From the NCBI GenBank assembly GCA_016937995.1, contig JAFGVM010000082.1:1-25420 (forward strand): DNA of 25,420 nucleotides, written 5' to 3'. A program made the position numbers and the translations under genes. This document shows, one piece after another, positions 7,523 through 14,365 of the stretch. Origin of the DNA: Candidatus Delongbacteria bacterium (GTDB lineage Bacteria > UBA4055). Under the pieces are notes generated by a model, which saw only the letters and a program-made list of their open reading frames with translations, did no database searches and was not told the DNA's origin. Positions within the stretch are counted from its first letter, which is position 1. The number at the start of each line of letters is the position of its first letter.

Positions 7523-8746
7523 TTGGAACCACACAACTTACTTCTTTACATGGGCATTTTATTCCTGATATCAACAGGTAATAAGATACTTTCCAAAAAG
7601 ATAAATATCCCAGAAGTTACCGGTTATGTAATTATCGGAGTGCTTTGCGGTCAGTCTGTTCTAAATGTATTTAATGATGACATAATAGAGAGTTTAAAAT
7701 ATCTGTCGTCAATTGCTTTGGGGATCATAGCATTTACTATCGGAGTTGAACTCAGATTCAATGTTTTGAAAAAGATAGGAAAATCTATTTTTCTCATCGT
7801 GATATTCGAAGGATTCGCGGCATTTTTTCTTGTATTTTTCTCAGTAAAATATCTGCTTCATCAGGAGACGTTCGTTGCTCTTTTACTGGCTGCTGTTTCT
7901 GCAGCAACTGCACCTGCAGCAACTGTAGCTGTTATCAAACAGTATAAGGCCAAAGGACAACTTACATCAGCTATACTTGCAGTTGTAGGTATAGATGATG
8001 CTCTTGCTTTAATTATCTATGTTTTCGCTGCAAGCTTTTCAAGATCTCTGATAATGGGTTCTGAAATGCATATTTTAAGCACTGTATTATTATCCGTGCT
8101 GTCAGTGTTATTTGCCGTAGTGACAGGAATTATCGCTGCTGTACTGTTTATGTCACTTTTAAGAAAGATCAGAAATGATGAAGTAATCAAAATGGCTTTA
8201 GCAGCATTTATATTCCTTCTACTCGGTATAAGTGAGTATTTCCATTTTTCTGAGCTTTTATCAATTATGACATTCGGTGCCGTACTTACTAACCTTTCCC
8301 CTGTGATAGCAAGAAAAAGTGAGGGTATCATTGAGTTCTTTACACCAATCTTTTTAGCTATATTCTTCATCATAGGCGGTGCACATTTAGATGTTATGTC
8401 CATTAAAAAGATCGGATTGATAGGAGTTGTTTACTTCTTCGCCAGAGGTATCGGTAAGATAGGTGGAGGTACTTTAGGAGCAGCATTAGGTAAAGCACCT
8501 GCCAATATTAGAAAATATATCGGCTTTGCTCTTCTGCCTCAAGTTGGTGTAGCGCTTGCGTTGGCATTATCTATAAATAAAGATTTTAATCAGCCTGAAT
8601 TCGGTGATAAAGGTAAAGAAGTAGCTGTACTTGTTATAAATATATTACTTTTCACAACTATAATCACAGAGATAGTAGGTCCAATATTAACCAAGAAAGT
8701 TCTTATGAAATCCGGTGAGATCGTAAGTAATGGCAGGGAGGATTAA
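7523..8746 (+). CDS. CPA2-family cation/proton antiporter (paralogue 1)
   Basis: 407-aa integral membrane protein with about 12-13 hydrophobic helices, Na_H_Exchanger domain. The motif VVGIDDALAL carries the Asp pair Asp158-Asp159, as in the electrogenic antiporters NhaA and NapA, rather than the QD of KefC. SAATAPAATVAVI before it is the typical substrate-helix region, and RGIGKIGGG carries Lys312 where NhaA has its conserved Lys300 (GK-x-x-G pattern). It would exchange Na+ or K+ for protons across the inner membrane. There is no RCK/TrkA_N domain at the C-terminus; the soluble regulators seem to be the separate EIIA and PII-like neighbours. The start is TTG, chosen because AAGGA lies 9 nt upstream; the internal ATG at 7550 would cut into the first helix. 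Ends 2 nt before the PII-like gene. Confidence 0.92.
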   Translation: MEPHNLLLYMGILFLISTGNKILSKKINIPEVTGYVIIGVLCGQSVLNVFNDDIIESLKYLSSIALGIIAFTIGVELRFNVLKKIGKSIFLIVIFEGFAAFFLVFFSVKYLLHQETFVALLLAAVSAATAPAATVAVIKQYKAKGQLTSAILAVVGIDDALALIIYVFAASFSRSLIMGSEMHILSTVLLSVLSVLFAVVTGIIAAVLFMSLLRKIRNDEVIKMALAAFIFLLLGISEYFHFSELLSIMTFGAVLTNLSPVIARKSEGIIEFFTPIFLAIFFIIGGAHLDVMSIKKIGLIGVVYFFARGIGKIGGGTLGAALGKAPANIRKYIGFALLPQVGVALALALSINKDFNQPEFGDKGKEVAVLVINILLFTTIITEIVGPILTKKVLMKSGEIVSNGRED

Positions 8747-8748
8747 TT

Positions 8749-9084
8749 ATGTATTTTATGTTCATGAAAATAATTGATGTAAATTATAAGGACGATATTT
8801 TTCTTGCTCTTGAGAGTGTTGAAATAACAAAGGCATCTTATATTGAAGCCAGGAATCTCGAAAAATCACTCACTGATGACCTTCCTCTGTTCAAAGGATT
8901 TTTTACTACTGATGAAGAAAAAGAAAAGCAGGTTATCATTGTTACAGCTCTGGTTGAAAGAACTGAGCAGATAGATGAATTTGTAAGTATTCTTGAAGCA
9001 TCAGGACTAAATGTAAGAGAAGAAGAGATCTTCAGGCTGGCTCTTATGCCTGTGACCATGACCTTTGATCCAACAAAGGATTAG
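8749..9084 (+). CDS. PII-like (ferredoxin-fold) small regulatory protein
   Basis: 111-aa soluble protein. The order is beta (FMKIIDVNY), helix (DDIFLALESV), beta (KASYIEARNL), a loop region with LPLFKGFF, beta (KQVIIVTALVE), helix (TEQIDEFVSILEASGL), beta (EEIFRLALMPV). This is the beta-alpha-beta-beta-alpha-beta layout of PII/CutA-type trimeric sensors. The T-loop Tyr and nucleotide-binding glycines of classical GlnB are not evident, so it is PII-like, not GlnB. Its start, with GGGAGG 8 nt upstream, is 2 nt after the antiporter stop codon, so the two are surely co-translated. It aligns over its length with the C-terminal domain of the EIIA protein at 14366-15169, sharing the PLF motif. Probable role (inferred): effector-dependent control of the antiporter, as SbtB does for SbtA. 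Its stop codon overlaps that of the exonuclease gene by 4 nt. Confidence 0.72.
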   Translation: MYFMFMKIIDVNYKDDIFLALESVEITKASYIEARNLEKSLTDDLPLFKGFFTTDEEKEKQVIIVTALVERTEQIDEFVSILEASGLNVREEEIFRLALMPVTMTFDPTKD

Positions 9085-9581
9085 AGTCTCAAAAACAGCT
9101 TTGCACACCCACGCGCATCAGATAAAGCATCATGATGATCCAAATGAATTCCATACCTGTAGCATAAACTGTTCAATCTGGCAGGTTTACATCCTAAAGC
9201 CCTGTATATTTTCATCGTACATTCCCAGCGATCTGCTATTCCCAGCTCAGAATAGTCTAATCCATAATGTTCCATTGTATACTTTAATACATTACGGTCG
9301 AAAGATTCATTGTGAGCAACAACTACCCTATTGTAAAGCCTTTTCTTTATCTCATGGTATATTTTGTCGAAGGAAGGAGCATCTTCCGTATCTTCCTCGT
9401 AAATGCCGTGTACATTAGTGTTGTGCCAGTTGTATTCATTGTATGGTGGTCGGATCAATGCTGAGTATTCTTCTACTATCACACCGTTCTCAACAGTTAC
9501 AATACCCACAGAGCAAATCGAATTTCTCTTTGAAGTTGCTGTTTCAAAATCTATAGCTGTAAAAGTGTTGTTATCTCGCAT
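9081..9581 (-). CDS. DEDDh 3'-5' exonuclease (DnaQ/epsilon-like)
   Basis: 166-aa exonuclease domain. ExoI motif FTAIDFETA gives Asp11 and Glu13; ExoII is VVAHNESFDRNVL with Asp95; ExoIII is HHDALSDARGCA with His150 and Asp155, hence the DEDDh class. VHGI at about 57-60 and LNSLCYRYGI fit DnaQ relatives that bind single-stranded 3' ends. It is domain-only in length, so it is a stand-alone nuclease and not a replicative polymerase fusion. The start codon lies inside the 52-aa upstream gene (11-nt overlap), with only a weak ribosome site, which suggests translational coupling. Converges on the PII-like gene with overlapping stop codons and no terminator between them. Confidence 0.9.
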   Translation of the reverse strand: MRDNNTFTAIDFETATSKRNSICSVGIVTVENGVIVEEYSALIRPPYNEYNWHNTNVHGIYEEDTEDAPSFDKIYHEIKKRLYNRVVVAHNESFDRNVLKYTMEHYGLDYSELGIADRWECTMKIYRALGCKPARLNSLCYRYGIHLDHHDALSDARGCAKLFLRL

Positions 9582-9729
9582 TTAAAGCTCTATTTAATTC
9601 TCTGATTTTCTCAGTAGAATATTTAAAATCTAAAGGCTTCGATCTTACTTGAGAATTCAGTTCTTTTAACTTTTGGAGTTTAATCCAATTTCGAATAATA
9701 TTTTTCTGTATTTTATCAGTTCTTTTCAT
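9571..9729 (-). CDS. small basic protein, co-transcribed with exonuclease
   Basis: A 52-aa reading frame beginning MKRTDKIQKNIIRNWIKLQ and ending RELNRALNAR. It is highly charged, with predicted helices and no signal peptide or membrane segment. I do not recognise a family. Support for it being real: its ATG lies 6 nt after a good -10 in the 9736-9764 promoter, the same geometry as the HAD gene at 6078; the frame runs to the exonuclease start and overlaps it by 11 nt; and it fills the only space between that promoter and the exonuclease. It might bind nucleic acid or the nuclease. It could instead be only a leader peptide that delivers ribosomes to the exonuclease start. Confidence 0.5.
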   Translation of the reverse strand: MKRTDKIQKNIIRNWIKLQKLKELNSQVRSKPLDFKYSTEKIRELNRALNAR

Positions 9730-9735
9730 AAATGT

Positions 9736-9764
9736 AATATGCTATTATCTATCCTAGAAGTCAA
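9736..9764 (-). promoter_or_regulatory. sigma70-type promoter of the small ORF/exonuclease pair, apparently leaderless
   Basis: On the minus strand TTGACT (9759-9764) and CATATT (9736-9741) are 17 nt apart. The -10 element is followed by ACATTT and then the ATG at 9729, nearly the same string as TATATT-ACTTTTT-ATG at the HAD promoter. Confidence 0.5.
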
Positions 9765-9775
9765 TAATAACAAAT

Positions 9776-9940
9776 CTAAATTCCATTCATATCTTCAGAA
9801 TAGTTTTGCGACCATTTTAATGGATTATTTCTCATATAATCTCTAACATTATTCAATTCTTTATCACTTCGTATTATACGATCATAAAAACGAGTATGCC
9901 ATTGGAATGGAATATTGTTGATTGTTGAATATTTTTTTAA
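9776..9940 (-). pseudogene. remnant of a REP-associated tyrosine transposase (RAYT, IS200/Y1-like), C-terminal part only
   Basis: An open frame of about 54 codons without a start, ending in TAG at 9776-9778, reads LKKYSTINNIPFQW, then HTRFYDRIIRSDKELNNVRD, then YMRNNPLKW. The patterns NNIPF-x-W, RF-x-D-x-IIR-x-x-KEL and Y-x-x-NNP-x-KW are the hallmark of the C-terminal end of TnpA_REP/RAYT transposases. The N-terminal HUH catalytic motif and Y1 tyrosine region are missing: the frame runs into the 3' end of the propeller lipoprotein gene at about 9937-9960. The fragment is therefore dead. It is notable because the window also carries GTAG-headed palindromes, the known substrate type of this family. 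Confidence 0.78.
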
Positions 9941-11070
9941 TAAGAATATACTTTTAAATACTGATCTTTTCTGTTTATATAATAAAGCCTGTCTCTCTTT
10001 AAAATTATCTGCTCATCATAATTCACAAAATCATATCCCGGACAGATATCAAGTTTGATCTGCTGTAAGAATACTCCGTCTTTGAATAGATCAACAAGGT
10101 AATCAGTTTTGTTGGTCTCATCCCTTTTTATTGCAGATATTACCCATAATCTTTCATACTTATCATATCCCATCTGAATAATAGCACTTTTAAACTTCGA
10201 TTTGTTATTACTAAAATACCATCTATTATTGTATTCTTTTTCAAAAATAATTAATTCCTCTTCGCTGAAAGGGATCTTCGCGTAATTCTTCATGATAGAA
10301 TAAATGTGATTAGCTTCATGATCATAAACATTTATTTTATACTTGGAATCACTTTTTTCAGCAAAATATATCAGACTGTCAGATGTTGCATAAGCGGATA
10401 AGAACATGTCAAAGAAATTATATTTTTCTCTGTTAAATAGTATCTGTTTTTGAGCTACTTCTTTATAATTTGTAAAATTACTATTTTTAATTGTAAGATT
10501 GTAACTCATGTAAACTTCTTCACCTTCTTCTTTGTAATACACCTGATAACCGATTATTTTATCATCAGTCAATGCCTGATATCTTTCAAAAGGTCCTGGT
10601 TCATTGACTCTGTTTTTATAAAGATAATTACCGTCAGCATCAAATTTCAGCATATCCTGTACTATATAATCATCAACAATAACGGTATCTTTCAAAACCA
10701 TCATCCACCCCGTCATCTCAACTTCACCCGGGCCCTTTCCCCTGCCTCCGAAACTTTTTATGTAATTTCCATTACTGTCGAACTTTTTCAATGTATTGTT
10801 ACTCATATCAGAAATGTAAATATTGTTATTAATATCAACATCAAAATCGTTAAATCTTTTAATTATTCTTGTTGAGTCTGTTGTTGAATTATCTTCACAA
10901 TTTATCGTAAATAATTCAACTGGTTTTATCACGATATCCTTTGTAGATGGAATATTCTTATTTCTGTAGGTCTTCACACCGTTGATCACTTCAATAGTGT
11001 AGTTTTTCTCCTGAACAGTACATGACAACAGACTGAATAACACCGAGATGATCATAAAATGTTTTAACAT
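9937..11070 (-). CDS. 6-bladed beta-propeller lipoprotein
   Basis: 377-aa lipoprotein. I chose the ATG at 11070, not the longer frame beginning at 11133, because GGAG lies 8 nt upstream and the new N-terminus is a clean lipoprotein signal, MLKHFMIISVLFSLLSC, with lipobox LLSC and Cys17. The body has NHL/6-bladed propeller style: FDVDINNNIYISDMSNNTLK, then FDSNGNYIKSFGGRGKGPGE, the typical first blade of the family seen in Bacteroidota (BF3164/DUF5128-like). Probable role: surface or periplasmic binding, function unknown. The gene's 3' end abuts the decayed transposase, so its last codons (VYSY) may be recent. A 6-bp hairpin (AGATTG/CAATCT) at 11094-11109 lies in its leader. Confidence 0.82.
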   Translation of the reverse strand: MLKHFMIISVLFSLLSCTVQEKNYTIEVINGVKTYRNKNIPSTKDIVIKPVELFTINCEDNSTTDSTRIIKRFNDFDVDINNNIYISDMSNNTLKKFDSNGNYIKSFGGRGKGPGEVEMTGWMMVLKDTVIVDDYIVQDMLKFDADGNYLYKNRVNEPGPFERYQALTDDKIIGYQVYYKEEGEEVYMSYNLTIKNSNFTNYKEVAQKQILFNREKYNFFDMFLSAYATSDSLIYFAEKSDSKYKINVYDHEANHIYSIMKNYAKIPFSEEELIIFEKEYNNRWYFSNNKSKFKSAIIQMGYDKYERLWVISAIKRDETNKTDYLVDLFKDGVFLQQIKLDICPGYDFVNYDEQIILKRDRLYYINRKDQYLKVYSY

Positions 11071-11215
11071 GGTTTTGCTCCTGTGTGAATTTGAGATTGA
11101 AAACAATCTATAGTTATTTATTTTATAAGTCAATGCAAATATTTAGTGGAATATTGAAAAACAAAAACATATCTTATTGCTAGATTAGTTATTGTTTAAA
11201 AAAAGGAGAATTTAA

Positions 11216-11968
11216 ATGCAATTATTTAATCCAATTATGTTAGGTATCTTTTTTCTTTTAGTTCTATTTTTTATTTTGGACTTATACCATTTTATAATAT
11301 TAAACAAGAAGATAAAAGACAAAAATGTGACATCAGATTTGCATATTGATAAATATCATGAGTTAAAATGGAGAATTAACACTTTACTCACTGTCGCTAC
11401 AGTTATTGGAATTATACTTGGTTATACAGGATTTGATATTCAGAAAAAACTTACTGAAACTTTTTTAGATTATGATAATAAAATTGCAAAATTAGATTCA
11501 TTAATTGAATCTTCTCAAAAAAAGTTATCCTCTATCAATTCTATTAGTTTAAATTTAGAATCAAAATATTCAAAATTATCCGAAATACCTAAAAAAATTG
11601 AAAATGATATACAGAATGTAAAAACTGATATCAAAAAAGTACAAGATGAAAATTTAAGAAGATCACAAATTTATGTAGTTACGAGCATTCCAATAACAAT
11701 TGGGAAAAAAGATAATGAGGAACAAAAAATTTACTATAAGGATTTAAATACAAACACAAACAATAAATTACCTAGTTTTAATAAACCTCCAATTATACAA
11801 ATTCTCATAAATGAAAAAGAGACAGAGAATATTTCAATCATAAAAAATACAGTTGATTATTTTATAATAACATATAACTATTTGTCCGCTATCACTGATG
11901 AAAACAATATAATTGGAAAAGAAAAACCAAAAACTGGAACATTTGATATTTGGATTTCAAATCAGTAG
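11216..11968 (+). CDS. two-TM coiled-coil membrane protein, unknown function
   Basis: 250-aa protein that I do not recognise. TM1 is at about 7-28 (a Phe/Leu-rich stretch ending LDLYHFIIL). A second hydrophobic stretch at about 55-75 reads INTLLTVATVIGIILGYTGF. Residues about 76-150 are a long coiled coil (KLDSLIESSQKKL, SKLSEIPKKIENDIQNVKTD). The C-terminal 100 residues look beta-rich, from RSQIYVVTSIPITIG to FDIWISNQ. The ribosome site AAGGAG lies 8 nt before ATG. It stands alone, divergent from the propeller lipoprotein, and its third positions are visibly more A+T-rich than those of the neighbours, with long Lys/Asn/Ile runs, which suggests acquisition. The layout resembles small membrane scaffolds or sensors, but no function should be assigned. 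Confidence 0.8.
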   Translation: MQLFNPIMLGIFFLLVLFFILDLYHFIILNKKIKDKNVTSDLHIDKYHELKWRINTLLTVATVIGIILGYTGFDIQKKLTETFLDYDNKIAKLDSLIESSQKKLSSINSISLNLESKYSKLSEIPKKIENDIQNVKTDIKKVQDENLRRSQIYVVTSIPITIGKKDNEEQKIYYKDLNTNTNNKLPSFNKPPIIQILINEKETENISIIKNTVDYFIITYNYLSAITDENNIIGKEKPKTGTFDIWISNQ

Positions 11969-12023
11969 CTATTCATAAAAAGATCCTGTAATCAAATCCA
12001 AGATGACTATTCAAAAGTGGGAT

Positions 12024-12125
12024 TCCTTCCTCTCTTCCCTGCTTCCTGTAAATATTTTTTTTTGTTTAATTCGTTTTGGGGACGAAAAGAAATCGTCCCC
12101 TACGGTAAATTGTAAATTGTAAATT
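12024..12125 (-). repeat. composite repeat: GTAAATT tandem, GTAG palindrome, purine-rich tail
   Basis: Minus-strand order: three copies of a 7-nt unit (GTAAATT in plus sense, 12105-12125, overlapping the kinase stop codon); GTAG; a hairpin with 8-bp arms GGGGACGA/TCGTCCCC (12078-12085, 12093-12100); then an A-rich tract; and the purine run ACAGGAAGCAGGGAAGAGAG ending near 12024. The last part matches the sequence after the palindrome at 15262-15285. It fills most of the gap between the kinase and the coiled-coil gene; no other feature is seen there. Confidence 0.72.
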
Positions 12126-13074
12126 AACCATTGTCAATTGATTGCTTTTCAAGCAATCGTGTCGCTGCTTCCAGATCGATCCGCTTATCACTTTTATAAA
12201 TATTCATATCATCAACAAGCTTATCTTTTAATAGTTCTACAACAATTTTCTGCTTGAACACTGATCCGTGAAGTACCACATAGGAAGCTTCATTTTTTAT
12301 AAGCTTCGAACAATTTCTGACTAAATACTCAAGCTTGTCAACACCTTTATGAATTGCTTTTTCTGCAAAAGGACATCCTTCTTTGTAGGCATCAAAAAGA
12401 AGTTTCGATGCTGAAGCTACCAGATTCTTACCTTGTTCTTTGTAGATAAGGTCATAAAGTTCTTCAGGTTCTTTGATACTGAATTTATTGAAGACCATCT
12501 CCTCAATAACAGATTTTTCTTCATGATGAAATCTGGAATTTAAGGCTAGTTTGATCGCCTGTTTCCCGAACCACTGGCCTGAACCCCCATCATCTATCAT
12601 ATGCCCAAATCCGCCAGTCTTATAAACATTCCCATTTGTATCCTTTCCAAAACAAATACTTCCTGTACCCGAAATAAGTAAAAGACCCGGTTTATTCGGA
12701 AAATAAACATTTAATGCAAGAAGTGCATCTGAACCGAATTCAAGGTCTTTAACAGTAATATTTTGACCTATGGTTGCCCTTGTGATTACATCTATAAATC
12801 TTTGTTCAGCATTTGATCTAGTGGATATACCTGCAAAACCGGCAGAAATATGAAGCTCATATTTTGCTGTAATATTTTTCTTTAGAAGAGAAACCAGTTT
12901 TTTTAAAAGTTTAAACAGATTATCCTCGAACTCAGTTCCGTTCAGAAGATTTGAGGGACCACACGTTTCAGAAAATATTAGATCATTTGTTTTACTTAAA
13001 ACTGAAATATTGGTCTTAGTACCACCACCGTCAATTCCTACGAATAGCTCAGTTGGGGTGCTGTCAATATTCAT
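12124..13074 (-). CDS. BadF/BadG/BcrA/BcrD-family ATPase, N-acetylglucosamine kinase-like
   Basis: Predicted 316-aa sugar kinase of the ASKHA fold. FVGIDGGGTKT near the N-terminus is the phosphate-1 motif; GSDALLALN supplies the probable catalytic Asp; LLLISGTGSICFG is the phosphate-2 loop; and GGFGHMIDDGGSGQWFG is the signature shared with GlcNAc kinases (NagK). Members phosphorylate GlcNAc or glucosamine from cell-wall turnover with ATP. The substrate here is inferred. Three starts are possible: GTG 13104, ATG 13095 and ATG 13074. I prefer 13074, where AGGA sits beside the antiporter stop codon at the same distance seen before the antiporter itself; 13095 would overlap the antiporter by 14 nt. 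Last gene of the EIIA/PII-antiporter-kinase operon. Its stop codon is embedded in a GTAAATT tandem repeat. Confidence 0.87.
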   Translation of the reverse strand: MNIDSTPTELFVGIDGGGTKTNISVLSKTNDLIFSETCGPSNLLNGTEFEDNLFKLLKKLVSLLKKNITAKYELHISAGFAGISTRSNAEQRFIDVITRATIGQNITVKDLEFGSDALLALNVYFPNKPGLLLISGTGSICFGKDTNGNVYKTGGFGHMIDDGGSGQWFGKQAIKLALNSRFHHEEKSVIEEMVFNKFSIKEPEELYDLIYKEQGKNLVASASKLLFDAYKEGCPFAEKAIHKGVDKLEYLVRNCSKLIKNEASYVVLHGSVFKQKIVVELLKDKLVDDMNIYKSDKRIDLEAATRLLEKQSIDNG

Positions 13075-13081
13075 TGCAAAA

Positions 13082-14353
13082 TCATTCCTGGGCATTGATC
13101 TCACCTGCCTTTGTCAAAGCTATCTTAGTTAAAATAGGTCCGATTATCTCAAAGAATATACATGTAGCTGTAACAGTTGTGATCACTACTGATCCAAGCT
13201 GATCTCCTGAAGTGATATTTACACCGTCCACTGTATTTACAACTTTGCCCAGACCTGCGAATTCATACTTTACGATCAATGCCAGACCGATAGCGACTCC
13301 TGCCTGGGAAAGAATTCCGAGACCTACCCATTTCTTTATTTTATCCTCAACATGACCGAACATGGCACCTATCCTTGATCCTCCCACAAGACCAACAGAC
13401 CTTGCAATGATATATAAGACACCGAGTAAACCCAGTGAAGGCAGTGCAGAAACGTGAAGATTAGCACCTGCGAGTGTAAAGAACATTATGAACAATAAAG
13501 GCATGAAAAGTATCATTCTTTCATGGAATTTCTGTACTATATAATGAGGTTGTGTATTAACGATCACCATACCAAGTATCATGTTTGTCAAGATTATTGA
13601 CAAATGAAATAACTCACTCAGACCACAGGCTATAAATGAAAAACCGAATATCAAAATTACAAGACCACCCTCTTTTTTGACCCCTCTTGCAAGTAATGAA
13701 ATAATTACCGCCAGTACTGCACCAATTAATAAACTGAGGAAAACTTCTTTGAGAGGGAACATCATAGCAGCAAGCATATTCCCTGAAGTGTCTCCGGTTT
13801 CAGTCATCAGAAAATATTTTGCCATTGCAGCTGCAAATCCAAAGATAATTATACCAAGTCCATCATCAAATCCAACGATCGCATATAATGCTTTAGTCAA
13901 AGTTCCTTTAGCTTTGTATTCATGGATTACTGCAACAGTTCCGGCAGGAGCACTGGCAGGTGCTATTGAACCGAATATCAAAGCCATGGCAATATCATCA
14001 GTGAAAAGATATACGACTATAAAAACAACAATGAAAGCTGAAAAAGATTCTGCTAATATAATATAAATAATACCTTTACCCAGTTTTTTTAGGATCGAAA
14101 ATTTCAACTCAAGTCCGATACTTAGAGCAACAAAGCTTAATGCTATATCTGTGATGAATGAAAGGTCCTGTTGTATATCATCATGCATAATATCAAATAA
14201 TGACGGTCCCAGCAAAACACCGAAGATCATGTATCCGATAAGGGACGGAAGTTTCATGTATTTCATATTATTACCAATATAAAAACCCACAATAATGACC
14301 GTTCCAAGGATCAGCAATATTGGTATAGATGTTAGTTCTTTTATTTCATGCAT
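13082..14353 (-). CDS. CPA2-family cation/proton antiporter (paralogue 2)
   Basis: 423-aa membrane protein, about 12-13 helices, homologous over its length to the antiporter at 7523-8746. The Asp pair is Asp163-Asp164 in AIVGFDDGLG, again the DD type linked with electrogenic exchange. The preceding segment is IAPASAPAGTVAVIHEYKAK, very close to paralogue 1. At the position of the conserved Lys (GK-x-x-G) it has Leu322, in ARSVGLVGGS. It has a longer loop near 366-385 before the last helices. No C-terminal nucleotide-binding domain. It starts 12 nt after the EIIA/PII-like gene, with AGGA overlapping that gene's stop codon. It would move Na+ or K+ against protons in the inner membrane, probably under control of the fused EIIA/PII-like protein. 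Confidence 0.92.
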   Translation of the reverse strand: MHEIKELTSIPILLILGTVIIVGFYIGNNMKYMKLPSLIGYMIFGVLLGPSLFDIMHDDIQQDLSFITDIALSFVALSIGLELKFSILKKLGKGIIYIILAESFSAFIVVFIVVYLFTDDIAMALIFGSIAPASAPAGTVAVIHEYKAKGTLTKALYAIVGFDDGLGIIIFGFAAAMAKYFLMTETGDTSGNMLAAMMFPLKEVFLSLLIGAVLAVIISLLARGVKKEGGLVILIFGFSFIACGLSELFHLSIILTNMILGMVIVNTQPHYIVQKFHERMILFMPLLFIMFFTLAGANLHVSALPSLGLLGVLYIIARSVGLVGGSRIGAMFGHVEDKIKKWVGLGILSQAGVAIGLALIVKYEFAGLGKVVNTVDGVNITSGDQLGSVVITTVTATCIFFEIIGPILTKIALTKAGEINAQE

Positions 14354-14365
14354 GAGCAGAATTTC

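Noticed and set aside
9065-9418. 117-codon plus-strand frame opposite the exonuclease
   Set aside because: The exonuclease on the minus strand has all catalytic motifs; this is its shadow.
11071-11133. 21-residue N-terminal extension of the propeller lipoprotein
   Set aside because: The lipoprotein signal and a GGAG site fit the ATG at 11070.
12105-12125. GTAAATT repeat as a CRISPR or attachment site
   Set aside because: Only three direct 7-nt copies without spacers; a simple tandem repeat.
13075-13104. GTG or earlier ATG start for the NagK-like kinase
   Set aside because: GTG 13104 has a ribosome site that is too close; ATG 13095 is possible, but needs a 14-nt overlap with the antiporter gene.
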